Shown here piece by piece: positions 35,988-44,233 of a DNA stretch of 64,000 nucleotides (position 1 is the stretch's first letter; every line of letters begins with the position of its first letter). Location: the NCBI GenBank assembly GCA_947448725.1, contig CANFOM010000006.1, positions 1 to 64,000 on the forward strand, in the 5' to 3' direction. The translations under genes were made by a program, and so were the position numbers. The notes under the pieces are model-generated. The model was given only the letters and a program-made list of their open reading frames with translations, searched no databases and had not been told where the DNA came from. The DNA comes from Bacteroidota bacterium. Lineage in GTDB: Bacteria > Bacteroidota > Bacteroidia > Chitinophagales > Chitinophagaceae.

Positions 35988-36076
35988 ATTTTTGTACTGT
36001 ATTAATATAATTTACTTTCGCCATTATTAAATTGAACAGGCTTTCTGTCAATTTAAAAAATATATAATTTCTTACT

Positions 36077-36418
36077 ATGAGCAAAAAAATAGCTGATAAT
36101 ACTTTCGTACACCATGTATTCTTTTATTTAAAAAATCCAGATTCAAAAGCAGACCGTATTAAATTTTTCGAAGGAATTGATTTACTTTCAACCATTTCTA
36201 CCATTCGTCAATTTCATGTGGGCGTTCCAGCTGCCACCGATAGAGCAGTAATTGTACAAAATTATACTTACTCTTGGCTTTGCTTTTTTGATTCTGCCGA
36301 AGACGAAGCCATTTATCAATCTCATCCCATTCATGATGAATTTAGAGATAATTATGGACACTTATGGGAGAAAGTAGTTATTTACGACTCAACCACCAGT
36401 ACACCGGTAACCCAGTAG
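36077..36418 (+). CDS. Dabb family (stress-responsive alpha/beta barrel) protein
   Basis: The 113 residues fit the Dabb fold: VHHVFFYLKNPDS as the first strand, the TIRQFHVGVPA hinge, SWLCFFDSAEDEAIYQSHP and a terminal WEKVVIYDS strand. Family members are small dimeric barrels, some acting as cyclases or decarboxylases, most unassigned. No signal peptide is present. It follows the Tat-exported isomerase-like gene and overlaps by 41 bp, tail to tail, the APC permease gene. Confidence 0.88.
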   Translation: MSKKIADNTFVHHVFFYLKNPDSKADRIKFFEGIDLLSTISTIRQFHVGVPAATDRAVIVQNYTYSWLCFFDSAEDEAIYQSHPIHDEFRDNYGHLWEKVVIYDSTTSTPVTQ

Positions 36419-37757
36419 CCATAAGGGTTAAACCCCAAATGGCTTCATAAGGTTGATTGATAATTGTCATTATAAATAGAGCCACACAAAAAAGAAAAAA
36501 TAATGCAGGTACAAATGGGTAACCAATGACTTTGTATTTTCTTTCAATTTCTGGATGTTTTATTCTTAATATAATAACCCCTAAGGCTGTACTTCCATAA
36601 AATATAAAGGAAGCAAATACAAGCATATCGGTTAATTGGTCAAAGGTTCCAGAAAACACCAAAGCGATGGCCCAAAATGCTTGAATAAATAATGCTACAT
36701 CGGGTGTGTTGTATTTTGGATGCACAGAGGCGGCTTTATAAAAAAACATTTTATCTCTAGCCATTGCATACATAATTCTAGAAGACATTAAAATACTGCT
36801 ATTGGCTGAATTTAAAGTAGTCACTACTATTAACCCCGCTACTAATACCATGCCTATATTCCCACTAATTCTTCCTGCTACTTCTACCGCTGCAATTTTA
36901 TTAGGTGTTGCATTTAATTGCATGAAATAATCAATAGGCATAACAGTTACAAAAACTACATTTAATGCAACATAAGTGGCTATGACCAACAAAGTACCCA
37001 AACCCAATGCCAAAGGAAGATTGCGTTTTGGATTATTTATTTCTTCTCCTATATAGGCTATATTATTCCAGCCTTCATATCCCCAAAAAGCCCCTAAACT
37101 TGCTACGAATAAGGCTTTCATTAAATTCCACCCATTAAGGGAAGGGGCATCTGCTAATTGACTAGGTTGGGTTAAATTTTGAATATTTACCGAACTGGAA
37201 CTAAATCCTACTACAATAAATAACACAATGGCTGTCAACATTAAATAAGTTAAGAAACTACTTAGTTTGGCTGCAAATTCAACTCCCCTATAATTTAGTA
37301 AGGTTAATAAAATAATTAAAATAGAGGCTACTATTTTAATAGATAAATTTTGAAAAAGGGCGATGCCTAAAAAACTTGCATCGGATGAATAACTGGGGAA
37401 TGGGAATAAGCTATTTAAAGATTGCGAAAAAATATAAGCCAGCGCTGATATAGCAGCAGTTTTAATAATGGTAAAACTTGACCATCCATAAATGAAGGAG
37501 AAAAAGCGTCCGTATATTTTTTGAAAATAAAAATACTCCCCGCCCGAATTAGGAAACATACTTACCATTTCGGCCGTTGAAAGTGCTCCTGCTAAACTGA
37601 TGATGCCCGCCAAAACCCAGCATAGTATAACTAATAAGGGAGAACCTAATTCATGCGCCATTGGCGCAATTTTTTTAAAAACGCCCGAACCAATAATTAC
37701 ACTTACCACTAAAAAAGTAGCCACTCTTAATCCAATCTTCGGCTTTAATACGTCCAT
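36378..37757 (-). CDS. APC-family amino acid permease
   Basis: The protein has 459 residues with about 12 transmembrane helices. The first helix contains VSVIIGSGVFKKIAP, the unwound substrate-binding signature GSG of APC transporters, and helix 6 GYEGWNNIAYIGEEI is typical of LAT/SteT-type exchangers. It imports or exchanges an amino acid across the inner membrane. It is the last gene of the D-amino-acid run: 33 bp after the DgcA-like gene. That position suggests D-glutamate or another D-amino acid, or export of the product; no residue proves it. Confidence 0.88.
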   Translation of the reverse strand: MDVLKPKIGLRVATFLVVSVIIGSGVFKKIAPMAHELGSPLLVILCWVLAGIISLAGALSTAEMVSMFPNSGGEYFYFQKIYGRFFSFIYGWSSFTIIKTAAISALAYIFSQSLNSLFPFPSYSSDASFLGIALFQNLSIKIVASILIILLTLLNYRGVEFAAKLSSFLTYLMLTAIVLFIVVGFSSSSVNIQNLTQPSQLADAPSLNGWNLMKALFVASLGAFWGYEGWNNIAYIGEEINNPKRNLPLALGLGTLLVIATYVALNVVFVTVMPIDYFMQLNATPNKIAAVEVAGRISGNIGMVLVAGLIVVTTLNSANSSILMSSRIMYAMARDKMFFYKAASVHPKYNTPDVALFIQAFWAIALVFSGTFDQLTDMLVFASFIFYGSTALGVIILRIKHPEIERKYKVIGYPFVPALFFLFCVALFIMTIINQPYEAIWGLTLMATGLPVYWWLSRK

Positions 37758-37789
37758 ACTACAATTTAGTGTTTTTGAAATAAGCAGCT

Positions 37790-38854
37790 TTAAAGTTTTG
37801 TGACTCCAAAACCTGGCAAATGATTAATATGCATGTAACCATCTACTAGCTCAAACCCTCCTGTAACCAAGTCTTCGGCTAAATCAAAACTTCCATCAAG
37901 GTCAATGTATTTGGTGTTAGCACAACAATAGGCTGCGTGCAATGCTGCTGTTATACTTAATATACTTTCATCATTACAACCCCAAAATAAATTTATTTGA
38001 GCTTGTTGAGCGATGGTGGCAATTTCCATTGCCCCCATGATGCCACCACATTTCATCAATTTAATATTATATACGCCAAATGGTTTACTCGTGGCATATT
38101 CCAAAGCAGCCTGTGGATCTTTTAAAGATTCATCCCCCATTAAAATAGATCGATAGCTAGGATCTACATTTAATAATTCTAATTCTTTTCCTACGGGCAA
38201 GGGCTGTTCTATTAATTCAACGCCTACTTTTTTAGTAGCATTAATAAATTGATTCAGTTGCGCCAAAGTATACCCCTGATTAGGGTCTACCCTTATTTTA
38301 AATTGAGTAGCATACAACTCATGTAGTTTTATTATTTTTTCAATGTCTTCTTCTACATTCAACCCCATCTTAACTTTTAAAATTTTAAAACCCAATTGTA
38401 AATAACCTGCGGCATCTTCTAAAGTTTCTTGCACATTTTTTATTCCAATGGTAATAGAGGTAGGAAGGGCTTGTATTTTTTGGCCATAAAAATCAGCTAC
38501 GGATATGCCAATGAATTTACCAAATGCATCGTGTAGCGCAATATCAATAGCAGCTTGAGTTCCAGGCAAGTGGTTGAAATGAAGTCTTGCTTCATAGATG
38601 ATTTGTTGAAAATGTCGAATGTCTCTGCCTACAAATTTTTGAACAAAATCGGTTTGTAAATTAAGGGCTGTTTGGTCGGTGGTTTCTCCTACTACTTCTC
38701 CTGCAGGACTTCCTGTACCATACCCTATTATTCCATTGGCTAATTCCAATTCAAAAAAAGCTAAAGTTACATCCGAAAATGTACTATAAGCAATGGTGTA
38801 GGGCTTGGTTAAAGCCATTTTTTGTACGTATGATTTTACGGCAACTATTTTCAT
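37790..38854 (-). CDS. dgcA: Enolase-superfamily epimerase, DgcA-like / dipeptide epimerase
   Basis: The protein has 354 residues of the MR/MLE branch of the enolase superfamily. Visible site residues are the K160-x-K162 pair in LKVKMG, metal ligands D190 (RVDPNQG), E216 (IEQPLP) and D241 (MGDESL), and K265 (YNIKLMKCGG). This arrangement fits 1,1-proton transfer as in L-Ala-D/L-Glu epimerase and in N-acetyl-D-glutamate racemase (DgcA). The DUF1611 gene immediately upstream (25-bp gap) favours the DgcA reading: racemising N-acetyl-D-Glu to N-acetyl-L-Glu. A cytoplasmic dipeptide epimerase for peptidoglycan recycling is the alternative. Confidence 0.8.
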   Translation of the reverse strand: MKIVAVKSYVQKMALTKPYTIAYSTFSDVTLAFFELELANGIIGYGTGSPAGEVVGETTDQTALNLQTDFVQKFVGRDIRHFQQIIYEARLHFNHLPGTQAAIDIALHDAFGKFIGISVADFYGQKIQALPTSITIGIKNVQETLEDAAGYLQLGFKILKVKMGLNVEEDIEKIIKLHELYATQFKIRVDPNQGYTLAQLNQFINATKKVGVELIEQPLPVGKELELLNVDPSYRSILMGDESLKDPQAALEYATSKPFGVYNIKLMKCGGIMGAMEIATIAQQAQINLFWGCNDESILSITAALHAAYCCANTKYIDLDGSFDLAEDLVTGGFELVDGYMHINHLPGFGVTKL

Positions 38855-38879
38855 TTACTAATTTGTATAAAAATTTAAA

Positions 38880-39929
38880 TTACTTACTCAATTGCTTTAA
38901 GGTAGGTATTATTTTGTCTACCCCCTCTTGAATAGGCAACAATACTGGAATCTTTAATTTTTGTTCATATTCCTTTTGAAAAGCAAAGGCTTCCTCATTC
39001 GTGCAATCCTCTGTGTGAATCCCCACAGCAATTACTTTTGATCCTAATTTTTCAATGATCTCTATTTCAGATTCAACACTAGGGATACTGCCCCACTTTT
39101 CATCATGATCGAAATATTTTCGCTTGGGAGCAAATAACAGTATTACATTTTTTGCATTTCCCGAGATTAGTAATTCAATACCGCATGGACCACTTGGATT
39201 TCTTAAAGAAGATTGTCCTTCTAAAAATATAAAATCTGGTTTTTCTTCCTTCCAACAATTAACTATTGCATTTTCCAACTCGCCTGATACAAAATCATTT
39301 AAGGTTGAGTCAAATATAAAACCATACTTGCCGCCTTGCAACCAACCCGTTTGACCTGTATAAATCATTTGCGCTTTTAAGCCACTGGCTTCACAAGCTT
39401 GTCTTAACATTCTAGCAGTGGTTCTTTTACCCATAGCGCAATCCATCCCAATGACAGCAACGATTGGGGCGGTTACTTTAAAAATCTCACCCGTCCAAAA
39501 GCTAAGTTGCTCCCTTGTCTTAGGCTTTCTTACATCAATTAATTGAACACCTTTTTCTTTGGCCAATGCCACAATTGCTGGTTTTTCATTTAAGTATTCA
39601 TGCAATCCATTAACTATAGATATTCCTGCATGAATGGCCTCAATAATGGTAGTTAACATATTAGCAGGCAACCTTCCTCCAACAGTTGCAACTCCTATCA
39701 CTAAATATTGAATGTCCTGCAAAGAGGCCACTGCTGTTTTAAAATTTTCAAAAACTGGAATCTCTCTATGCTGGCTATCTAATAAACTACCTGCATCTTT
39801 CCCTGCAGTTTCGGCACAATCAATCACCCCTTTAATAGTAAACCTTTCTGTTCCTCTAATTAAACCATGTGCCGTTTTTGCATCTAGCGATTTCAATAAC
39901 CCATTCGTCAACACAATTGCATTGTTCAT
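38880..39929 (-). CDS. dgcN: DUF1611 protein, DgcN-like D-glutamate N-acetyltransferase
   Basis: The protein has 349 residues. The N-terminal DUF1611_N Rossmann-like part ends near 145; the C-terminal P-loop-like part has AVIGMDCAMGKRTTARML (158-175), YTGQTGWLQGGKYGF and LEGQSSLRNPSGPCG, all DUF1611 signatures. Proteins of this family were shown in marine bacteria to acetylate D-glutamate (DgcN), feeding DgcA. Here it lies between the secreted N-acyl-D-amino-acid deacylase and the DgcA-like gene on one strand, so a D-glutamate salvage role fits. It has no signal peptide. The enzyme activity of this particular copy is inferred. Confidence 0.8.
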   Translation of the reverse strand: MNNAIVLTNGLLKSLDAKTAHGLIRGTERFTIKGVIDCAETAGKDAGSLLDSQHREIPVFENFKTAVASLQDIQYLVIGVATVGGRLPANMLTTIIEAIHAGISIVNGLHEYLNEKPAIVALAKEKGVQLIDVRKPKTREQLSFWTGEIFKVTAPIVAVIGMDCAMGKRTTARMLRQACEASGLKAQMIYTGQTGWLQGGKYGFIFDSTLNDFVSGELENAIVNCWKEEKPDFIFLEGQSSLRNPSGPCGIELLISGNAKNVILLFAPKRKYFDHDEKWGSIPSVESEIEIIEKLGSKVIAVGIHTEDCTNEEAFAFQKEYEQKLKIPVLLPIQEGVDKIIPTLKQLSK

Positions 39930-39959
39930 CTTTGCTACGATTATACTTTAAATTAAAAT

Positions 39960-41504
39960 TTATTTTTTTATAAAAACACCAGGATAAGCGCCTGTTGTTT
40001 TTTGATTTTTATAAGTGACCTGCCCGTTTATCCAAACCATTTCAATACCCGTTGATAAAGCCCTACTGTTTTGAATGGTAGCATTGTCTTTTACAGTAGC
40101 TGGATTCAATAAAACTAGATCGGCATAATTACCTACCGCAATAACTCCTCTATTTTTTATTCCTACATGCTTTGCAGTTAAACCTGTCATTTTATAAATA
40201 GCTGTTTCCAATGGAATTACTTTGTCTTCTCTCACATATTTTCCTAATACTCTTGCAAAAGCGCCTTGCCCTCTTGGATGTCCGCCCGTATTATTACCAT
40301 CTGAACAAATATTAGCATTGGGCCAAGCTATAAATGCAGCCACATCAGATTCTATCATCGACTTACCTGCGATGGCATCGATGGTTCCTTTAAATTCAGG
40401 ATTTTTTTCTTTGAATGCTGATGCAATCGCAATCAATGCCATAAGCGTTGTAGATGGTTTTTCATTTCTCATAGCGGCAATGGCTGCAATGGTTTTACCT
40501 CTGTAGGCTTCTACCGGTGCATATTTCACTAAATAAGATTCATTCACATCTATGATTTGATTCACTGCAAATTCCGCACTCACTGGATTGGTATAATCAC
40601 GTGTTGGAAACAATACCCTCAAAGTTGAATTCCAATAAGTATAAGGATATACATCTGCCGTGATGTTAATACCTGCAGCTCTTGCTTTTTCTAATTTGTT
40701 GATTAAAATTTTGGCCGTACCCCAATCATCTTTTTTACCCAATTTGATATGTGATATTTGCACTGGCATTTTAGTAACTCTACCAATTTCAATAATTTCA
40801 TCAATCGCATCTGGCATTCTAATATCTTCACTTCTAATATGACTCATGTAGCTTGTCTTTTCGGCTGCTGCTACTTTGGCCAATTGGATCACTTCGTCCT
40901 TGCTTGAAAAAAAGGCTTGCTCATATTCTAATCCAGTGGATAAACCAAAGGACCCTTTTTTTAATTCATTCTTTAAGATAATTTTCATCTTGTCTATTTC
41001 CAATTGAGTAGCTTGCCTATATACGTCTTTATCTCCCATTACTTCTTCTCTTAAAGTGGATTGTCCAGTATAGGTTCCAATATTAATAGCCATAGGCTGA
41101 GCCTTCATTATTTGAGCAAGCGTATCCATGGAATAACTTTCTCCATCCTGTCCTATAATAATAGTCGTAATGCCCTGATTATTGGTAGGCAAGGCTTCGG
41201 GGTGAATGTCTAAGTTGTCAAAATGATGACTATGCGAATCTATAAAACCTGGTGCCAATACCCAACCTTGACCATCTATTACCATTTCTTCTTTCTGAGG
41301 CACTAAGGAACCTATTTGAATTATTTTGTTTCCTTGAATTCTTACAGCGGCATCTTTAGCTGGCTTGCCGGTGCCATCAATCAATTGCACATGAGTGATT
41401 AATTGCGTTTTTTCTTTAACTAATTTATTGTTTTGAGCAGCTAAGGGCAAGCATCCTAACAATACAATCAAGAAAGAAAAATGGTAAACCAATTTTGATT
41501 TCAT
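39960..41504 (-). CDS. Secreted N-acyl-D-amino-acid deacylase
   Basis: The protein has 514 residues with a signal peptide at about 1-23 (SFLIVLLGCLPLAAQ). It is an amidohydrolase-superfamily D-aminoacylase: the metal motif FIDSHSHHFDNL (H91, H93), SHIRSEDIRMPDAIDEIIEI, VQISHIKLGKKDDWG, ADVYPYTYWNSTL, the SDGNNTGGHPRGQGAFARVL loop and GNYADLVLLNP at the end. It should cleave N-acyl-D-amino acids in the periplasm, giving D-amino acids for uptake. It is followed at 30 bp by the DgcN-like gene and preceded by the Na+ symporter. Confidence 0.9.
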   Translation of the reverse strand: MKSKLVYHFSFLIVLLGCLPLAAQNNKLVKEKTQLITHVQLIDGTGKPAKDAAVRIQGNKIIQIGSLVPQKEEMVIDGQGWVLAPGFIDSHSHHFDNLDIHPEALPTNNQGITTIIIGQDGESYSMDTLAQIMKAQPMAINIGTYTGQSTLREEVMGDKDVYRQATQLEIDKMKIILKNELKKGSFGLSTGLEYEQAFFSSKDEVIQLAKVAAAEKTSYMSHIRSEDIRMPDAIDEIIEIGRVTKMPVQISHIKLGKKDDWGTAKILINKLEKARAAGINITADVYPYTYWNSTLRVLFPTRDYTNPVSAEFAVNQIIDVNESYLVKYAPVEAYRGKTIAAIAAMRNEKPSTTLMALIAIASAFKEKNPEFKGTIDAIAGKSMIESDVAAFIAWPNANICSDGNNTGGHPRGQGAFARVLGKYVREDKVIPLETAIYKMTGLTAKHVGIKNRGVIAVGNYADLVLLNPATVKDNATIQNSRALSTGIEMVWINGQVTYKNQKTTGAYPGVFIKK

Positions 41505-41562
41505 TTTGATGTAATTTTCAAAATCACAATAGATGATCGCTATTAATATAAATAGTTACTAC

Positions 41563-43269
41563 CTACCAAAAGCGAATATACATAGCGGCTACTAAACCTA
41601 AGATTATAAAAATCATAGCTAAATTAGCATTGGATAATTTATACCTAGTAGTATCTTCTATTATATCGTTTTCATGAGTTTGCCCTTTCGTATCTATCAA
41701 ACTCACTAAGACCATCGTAATCATGGTAAAGGCAAATACCAATCCCATTTGAATTAAATAGGGTATTTCGAATCCACCATGTCCATTAGGATAAGCAGTA
41801 TATATTAGGGTTTCATGTCCTGCCCAGCCAACAATAAATTTATCAAATACAATAGATAAAATTACACCAACTATAATTCCAGTGATAGCCGCTTTTGAAG
41901 TAGCTTTTTTCCAGAAGAACCCAAGTAAAAAAACTGGGAAGATGGCAGGTGAAATATAACCAGTATATTTTTGGATAAATTCAAAACCACCTTTTCCGCC
42001 AATACCCAAGGCATCGTTCCAGTTAATAATAATAGCAATGATTAAAGAAATGATAATCATAATTCTTCCTGTTGAAACAATTTTGTTATCTGCAGCATCT
42101 CTATTAATATATTTCTTATAAATATCTAAAGAATAAATGGTTGAAATACTATTGGCTTTACCCGCTAATGAAGCCACAATTGCTGCAGTCAAAGCCGCCA
42201 TGGATAAGCCTTTCAAGCCCACCGGCAAAAAGCCTACCACCGAAGAATAGGCATTGTCTTGATTGAGTGTACCATTGGTTAACATTTCATTTTGCAATTC
42301 TCCATTTTGATACAATACATAAGCTGCAATACCAGGCAACACCACTAATATTGGCATCAATAATTTTAAAAAGGCAGCAAATAAAATTCCAGTTCTTGCT
42401 GTTTTTAAATCTGCTCCCAATGCTCTTTGTGTAATGTATTGATTACATCCCCAATAATTTAAATTGGCTACCCACATACCTGCAGCCATCATGGCCAATC
42501 CTGGTAAACTAGAGTAATCATCAATTTGTTTTTGCGTCGAACCCGCTGTTGGTTTGTCAAAAATCATTTTAAAATGATCTGGTGCTACTTTTAATAAATG
42601 ATTGAATCCTGCAATAGCATTACTACCATATCCAAATTTTTCGGATACCACGGTTAAAGCAAAATAAGAAGTAATTAAACCTCCGATGGTTAAAACCAAT
42701 ACTTGAATAACATCGGTATAGCCAATTACTTTCATCCCTCCCAAAGTGATGAATAAAGCAAAAACAGCTAAGCCTATCATGATTAAATGGAAATTGGCTC
42801 CTCCGGTTAAATTATTAATAGCAATAGCTCCTAAATACAAAATAGAAGTTAGGTTTACAAATATGTATAAGAACAACCAGAATATAGCCATGATCATAGC
42901 TACGGTTTCATTGTACCTCGTTTTTAAAAACTGAGGCATGGTATAAATTTTATTTTTTAAATACACTGGCATAAAAAACACGGCCACAATCACCAAACAA
43001 ACTGCCGCTATCCATTCATAAGCCGAAATGGCTAAACCTAATCTAAATCCATTTCCACTAATGCCAATAAATTGTTCGGCAGAAATATTAGACGCAATTA
43101 AAGATGCTCCAATGGCCCACCAGGTTAATTGTCCTTCGGCTAAAAAGAAATCTGTTGAATTAGAGGTAGCCGATTTTTTTCTTTTATAAATCCAAAAACC
43201 ATAACTGGCTATAATTAAGAAATATAAAATAAAAACAATGTAATCATAGGTTTGAAGCGTTTTGGTCAT
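41563..43269 (-). CDS. Sodium:solute symporter, SGLT-like
   Basis: The protein has 568 residues with about 14 helices (LeuT fold). The stretch WAIGASLIASNISAEQFIG, followed by YEWIAAVCLVIVAVFFMPVY and YTMPQFLKTRYN, is close to bacterial Na+/galactose symporter vSGLT, more than to proline or pantothenate symporters. It is the first gene of the D-amino-acid run (58 bp before the deacylase) and is set off from the respiratory cluster by a hairpin terminator. The sugar-type sequence in a D-amino-acid operon is notable; the true cargo might be an acylated D-amino acid, a muropeptide-derived compound or a sugar. Confidence 0.88.
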   Translation of the reverse strand: MTKTLQTYDYIVFILYFLIIASYGFWIYKRKKSATSNSTDFFLAEGQLTWWAIGASLIASNISAEQFIGISGNGFRLGLAISAYEWIAAVCLVIVAVFFMPVYLKNKIYTMPQFLKTRYNETVAMIMAIFWLFLYIFVNLTSILYLGAIAINNLTGGANFHLIMIGLAVFALFITLGGMKVIGYTDVIQVLVLTIGGLITSYFALTVVSEKFGYGSNAIAGFNHLLKVAPDHFKMIFDKPTAGSTQKQIDDYSSLPGLAMMAAGMWVANLNYWGCNQYITQRALGADLKTARTGILFAAFLKLLMPILVVLPGIAAYVLYQNGELQNEMLTNGTLNQDNAYSSVVGFLPVGLKGLSMAALTAAIVASLAGKANSISTIYSLDIYKKYINRDAADNKIVSTGRIMIIISLIIAIIINWNDALGIGGKGGFEFIQKYTGYISPAIFPVFLLGFFWKKATSKAAITGIIVGVILSIVFDKFIVGWAGHETLIYTAYPNGHGGFEIPYLIQMGLVFAFTMITMVLVSLIDTKGQTHENDIIEDTTRYKLSNANLAMIFIILGLVAAMYIRFW

Positions 43270-43308
43270 AGTCGTTAGGTTTTGGTCTTAAAAATAGGTG
43301 AATTAATC

Positions 43309-43337
43309 AAAAAGGCACCCTTTTGGAGTGCCTTTTT
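43309..43337. terminator. Terminator between the respiratory and D-amino-acid clusters
   Basis: AAAAAGGCAC (43309-43318) pairs with GTGCCTTTTT (43328-43337), giving T-runs on both strands. It ends the minus-strand respiratory run and separates it from the symporter gene. Confidence 0.8.
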
Positions 43338-43360
43338 TTATCAAAACCAAACCTCTGCTT

Positions 43361-44233
43361 CTACTCTAAACCTAGTTTAACTATTTTTTTTATTTGTAAG
43401 ACTAAATATATAATTACCACCCACACCGCTAAAATGATACCATACGCTAAAAACTCCAGCCAAAATGGTGAATGACCTCTTCTGGCAAATAAACTGCGGT
43501 GATTATAATTAGTACTATATATTAATTTAGACCCCCAAGGCACAGTTGTTTCGGCAGATAAATTGCCATATATATCATTATCAATTACATTAGCAACTAA
43601 CACTAAATTACCTTTATTGTCTCCCGGTAAATTTTCTCTTTTAAATTCTCCTGTCACTGCCCCTGCGGTATCAGTTGTATATGTAGCTGTTTCGCTAATA
43701 TTTAAATTTCCCCCTAATCTTTTTACAGTCAATACCATTTCTATGCCTACCATTGGTTTCCATGTAGAATCTATTAAAACCAATAATTTCGCATGCACCA
43801 TTTTCCCATCTATGGTATCAATTTTTAATTTTGCCTTTGTGATAGCCAACTCCCCTCTAGCTTCATCATATAATGTTGTAGCAGTACTTGTTGCAACAAA
43901 AGTTTGATTGTTCGATTTAGACCACTCTGTTTTTGCAGATGCTGGAACTAATAATAATAACTCTCCTCTTTCGGTGGTAGTTCCTGTGCCAATAAAATTA
44001 TTTTTATCATTTTCGTTATTGATAAATACTTTAACGGGGATATTTCCAATTTTTTGAAATTTGCCATCTATTTTAGATTTGGCTTGTATGATTAAATGCT
44101 GAGAAATATTATTATCATTATAATATTTTACTCCCAACACCAATATCTTTTTTTCAACCGCTTGCGCATTTAAAAATGTTGGTATAAATCCTAATAAGAA
44201 TAAGACGGTTTTAAAAATGTTTTTCATTTTCAT
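43361..44233 (-). CDS. Membrane-anchored accessory protein of the NrfD cluster (unknown)
   Basis: About 291 residues from ATG 44233 (ATG 44227 also possible). The longer frame from 44290 runs through the end of the NrfD gene and lacks leader character, whereas KNIFKTVLFLLGFIPTFLNAQ directly follows these ATGs. The mature part has two beta-sandwich-like repeats (VKVFINNENDKNNFIGTGTT, VLTVKRLGGN), with a C-terminal TM helix (FLAYGIILAVWVVIIYLVLQ) and a short cytoplasmic end. It overlaps the NrfD gene by 23 bp, so it is translationally coupled. It is probably a periplasmic-facing subunit or assembly factor; no domain was recognised. Confidence 0.65.
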   Translation of the reverse strand: MKMKNIFKTVLFLLGFIPTFLNAQAVEKKILVLGVKYYNDNNISQHLIIQAKSKIDGKFQKIGNIPVKVFINNENDKNNFIGTGTTTERGELLLLVPASAKTEWSKSNNQTFVATSTATTLYDEARGELAITKAKLKIDTIDGKMVHAKLLVLIDSTWKPMVGIEMVLTVKRLGGNLNISETATYTTDTAGAVTGEFKRENLPGDNKGNLVLVANVIDNDIYGNLSAETTVPWGSKLIYSTNYNHRSLFARRGHSPFWLEFLAYGIILAVWVVIIYLVLQIKKIVKLGLE

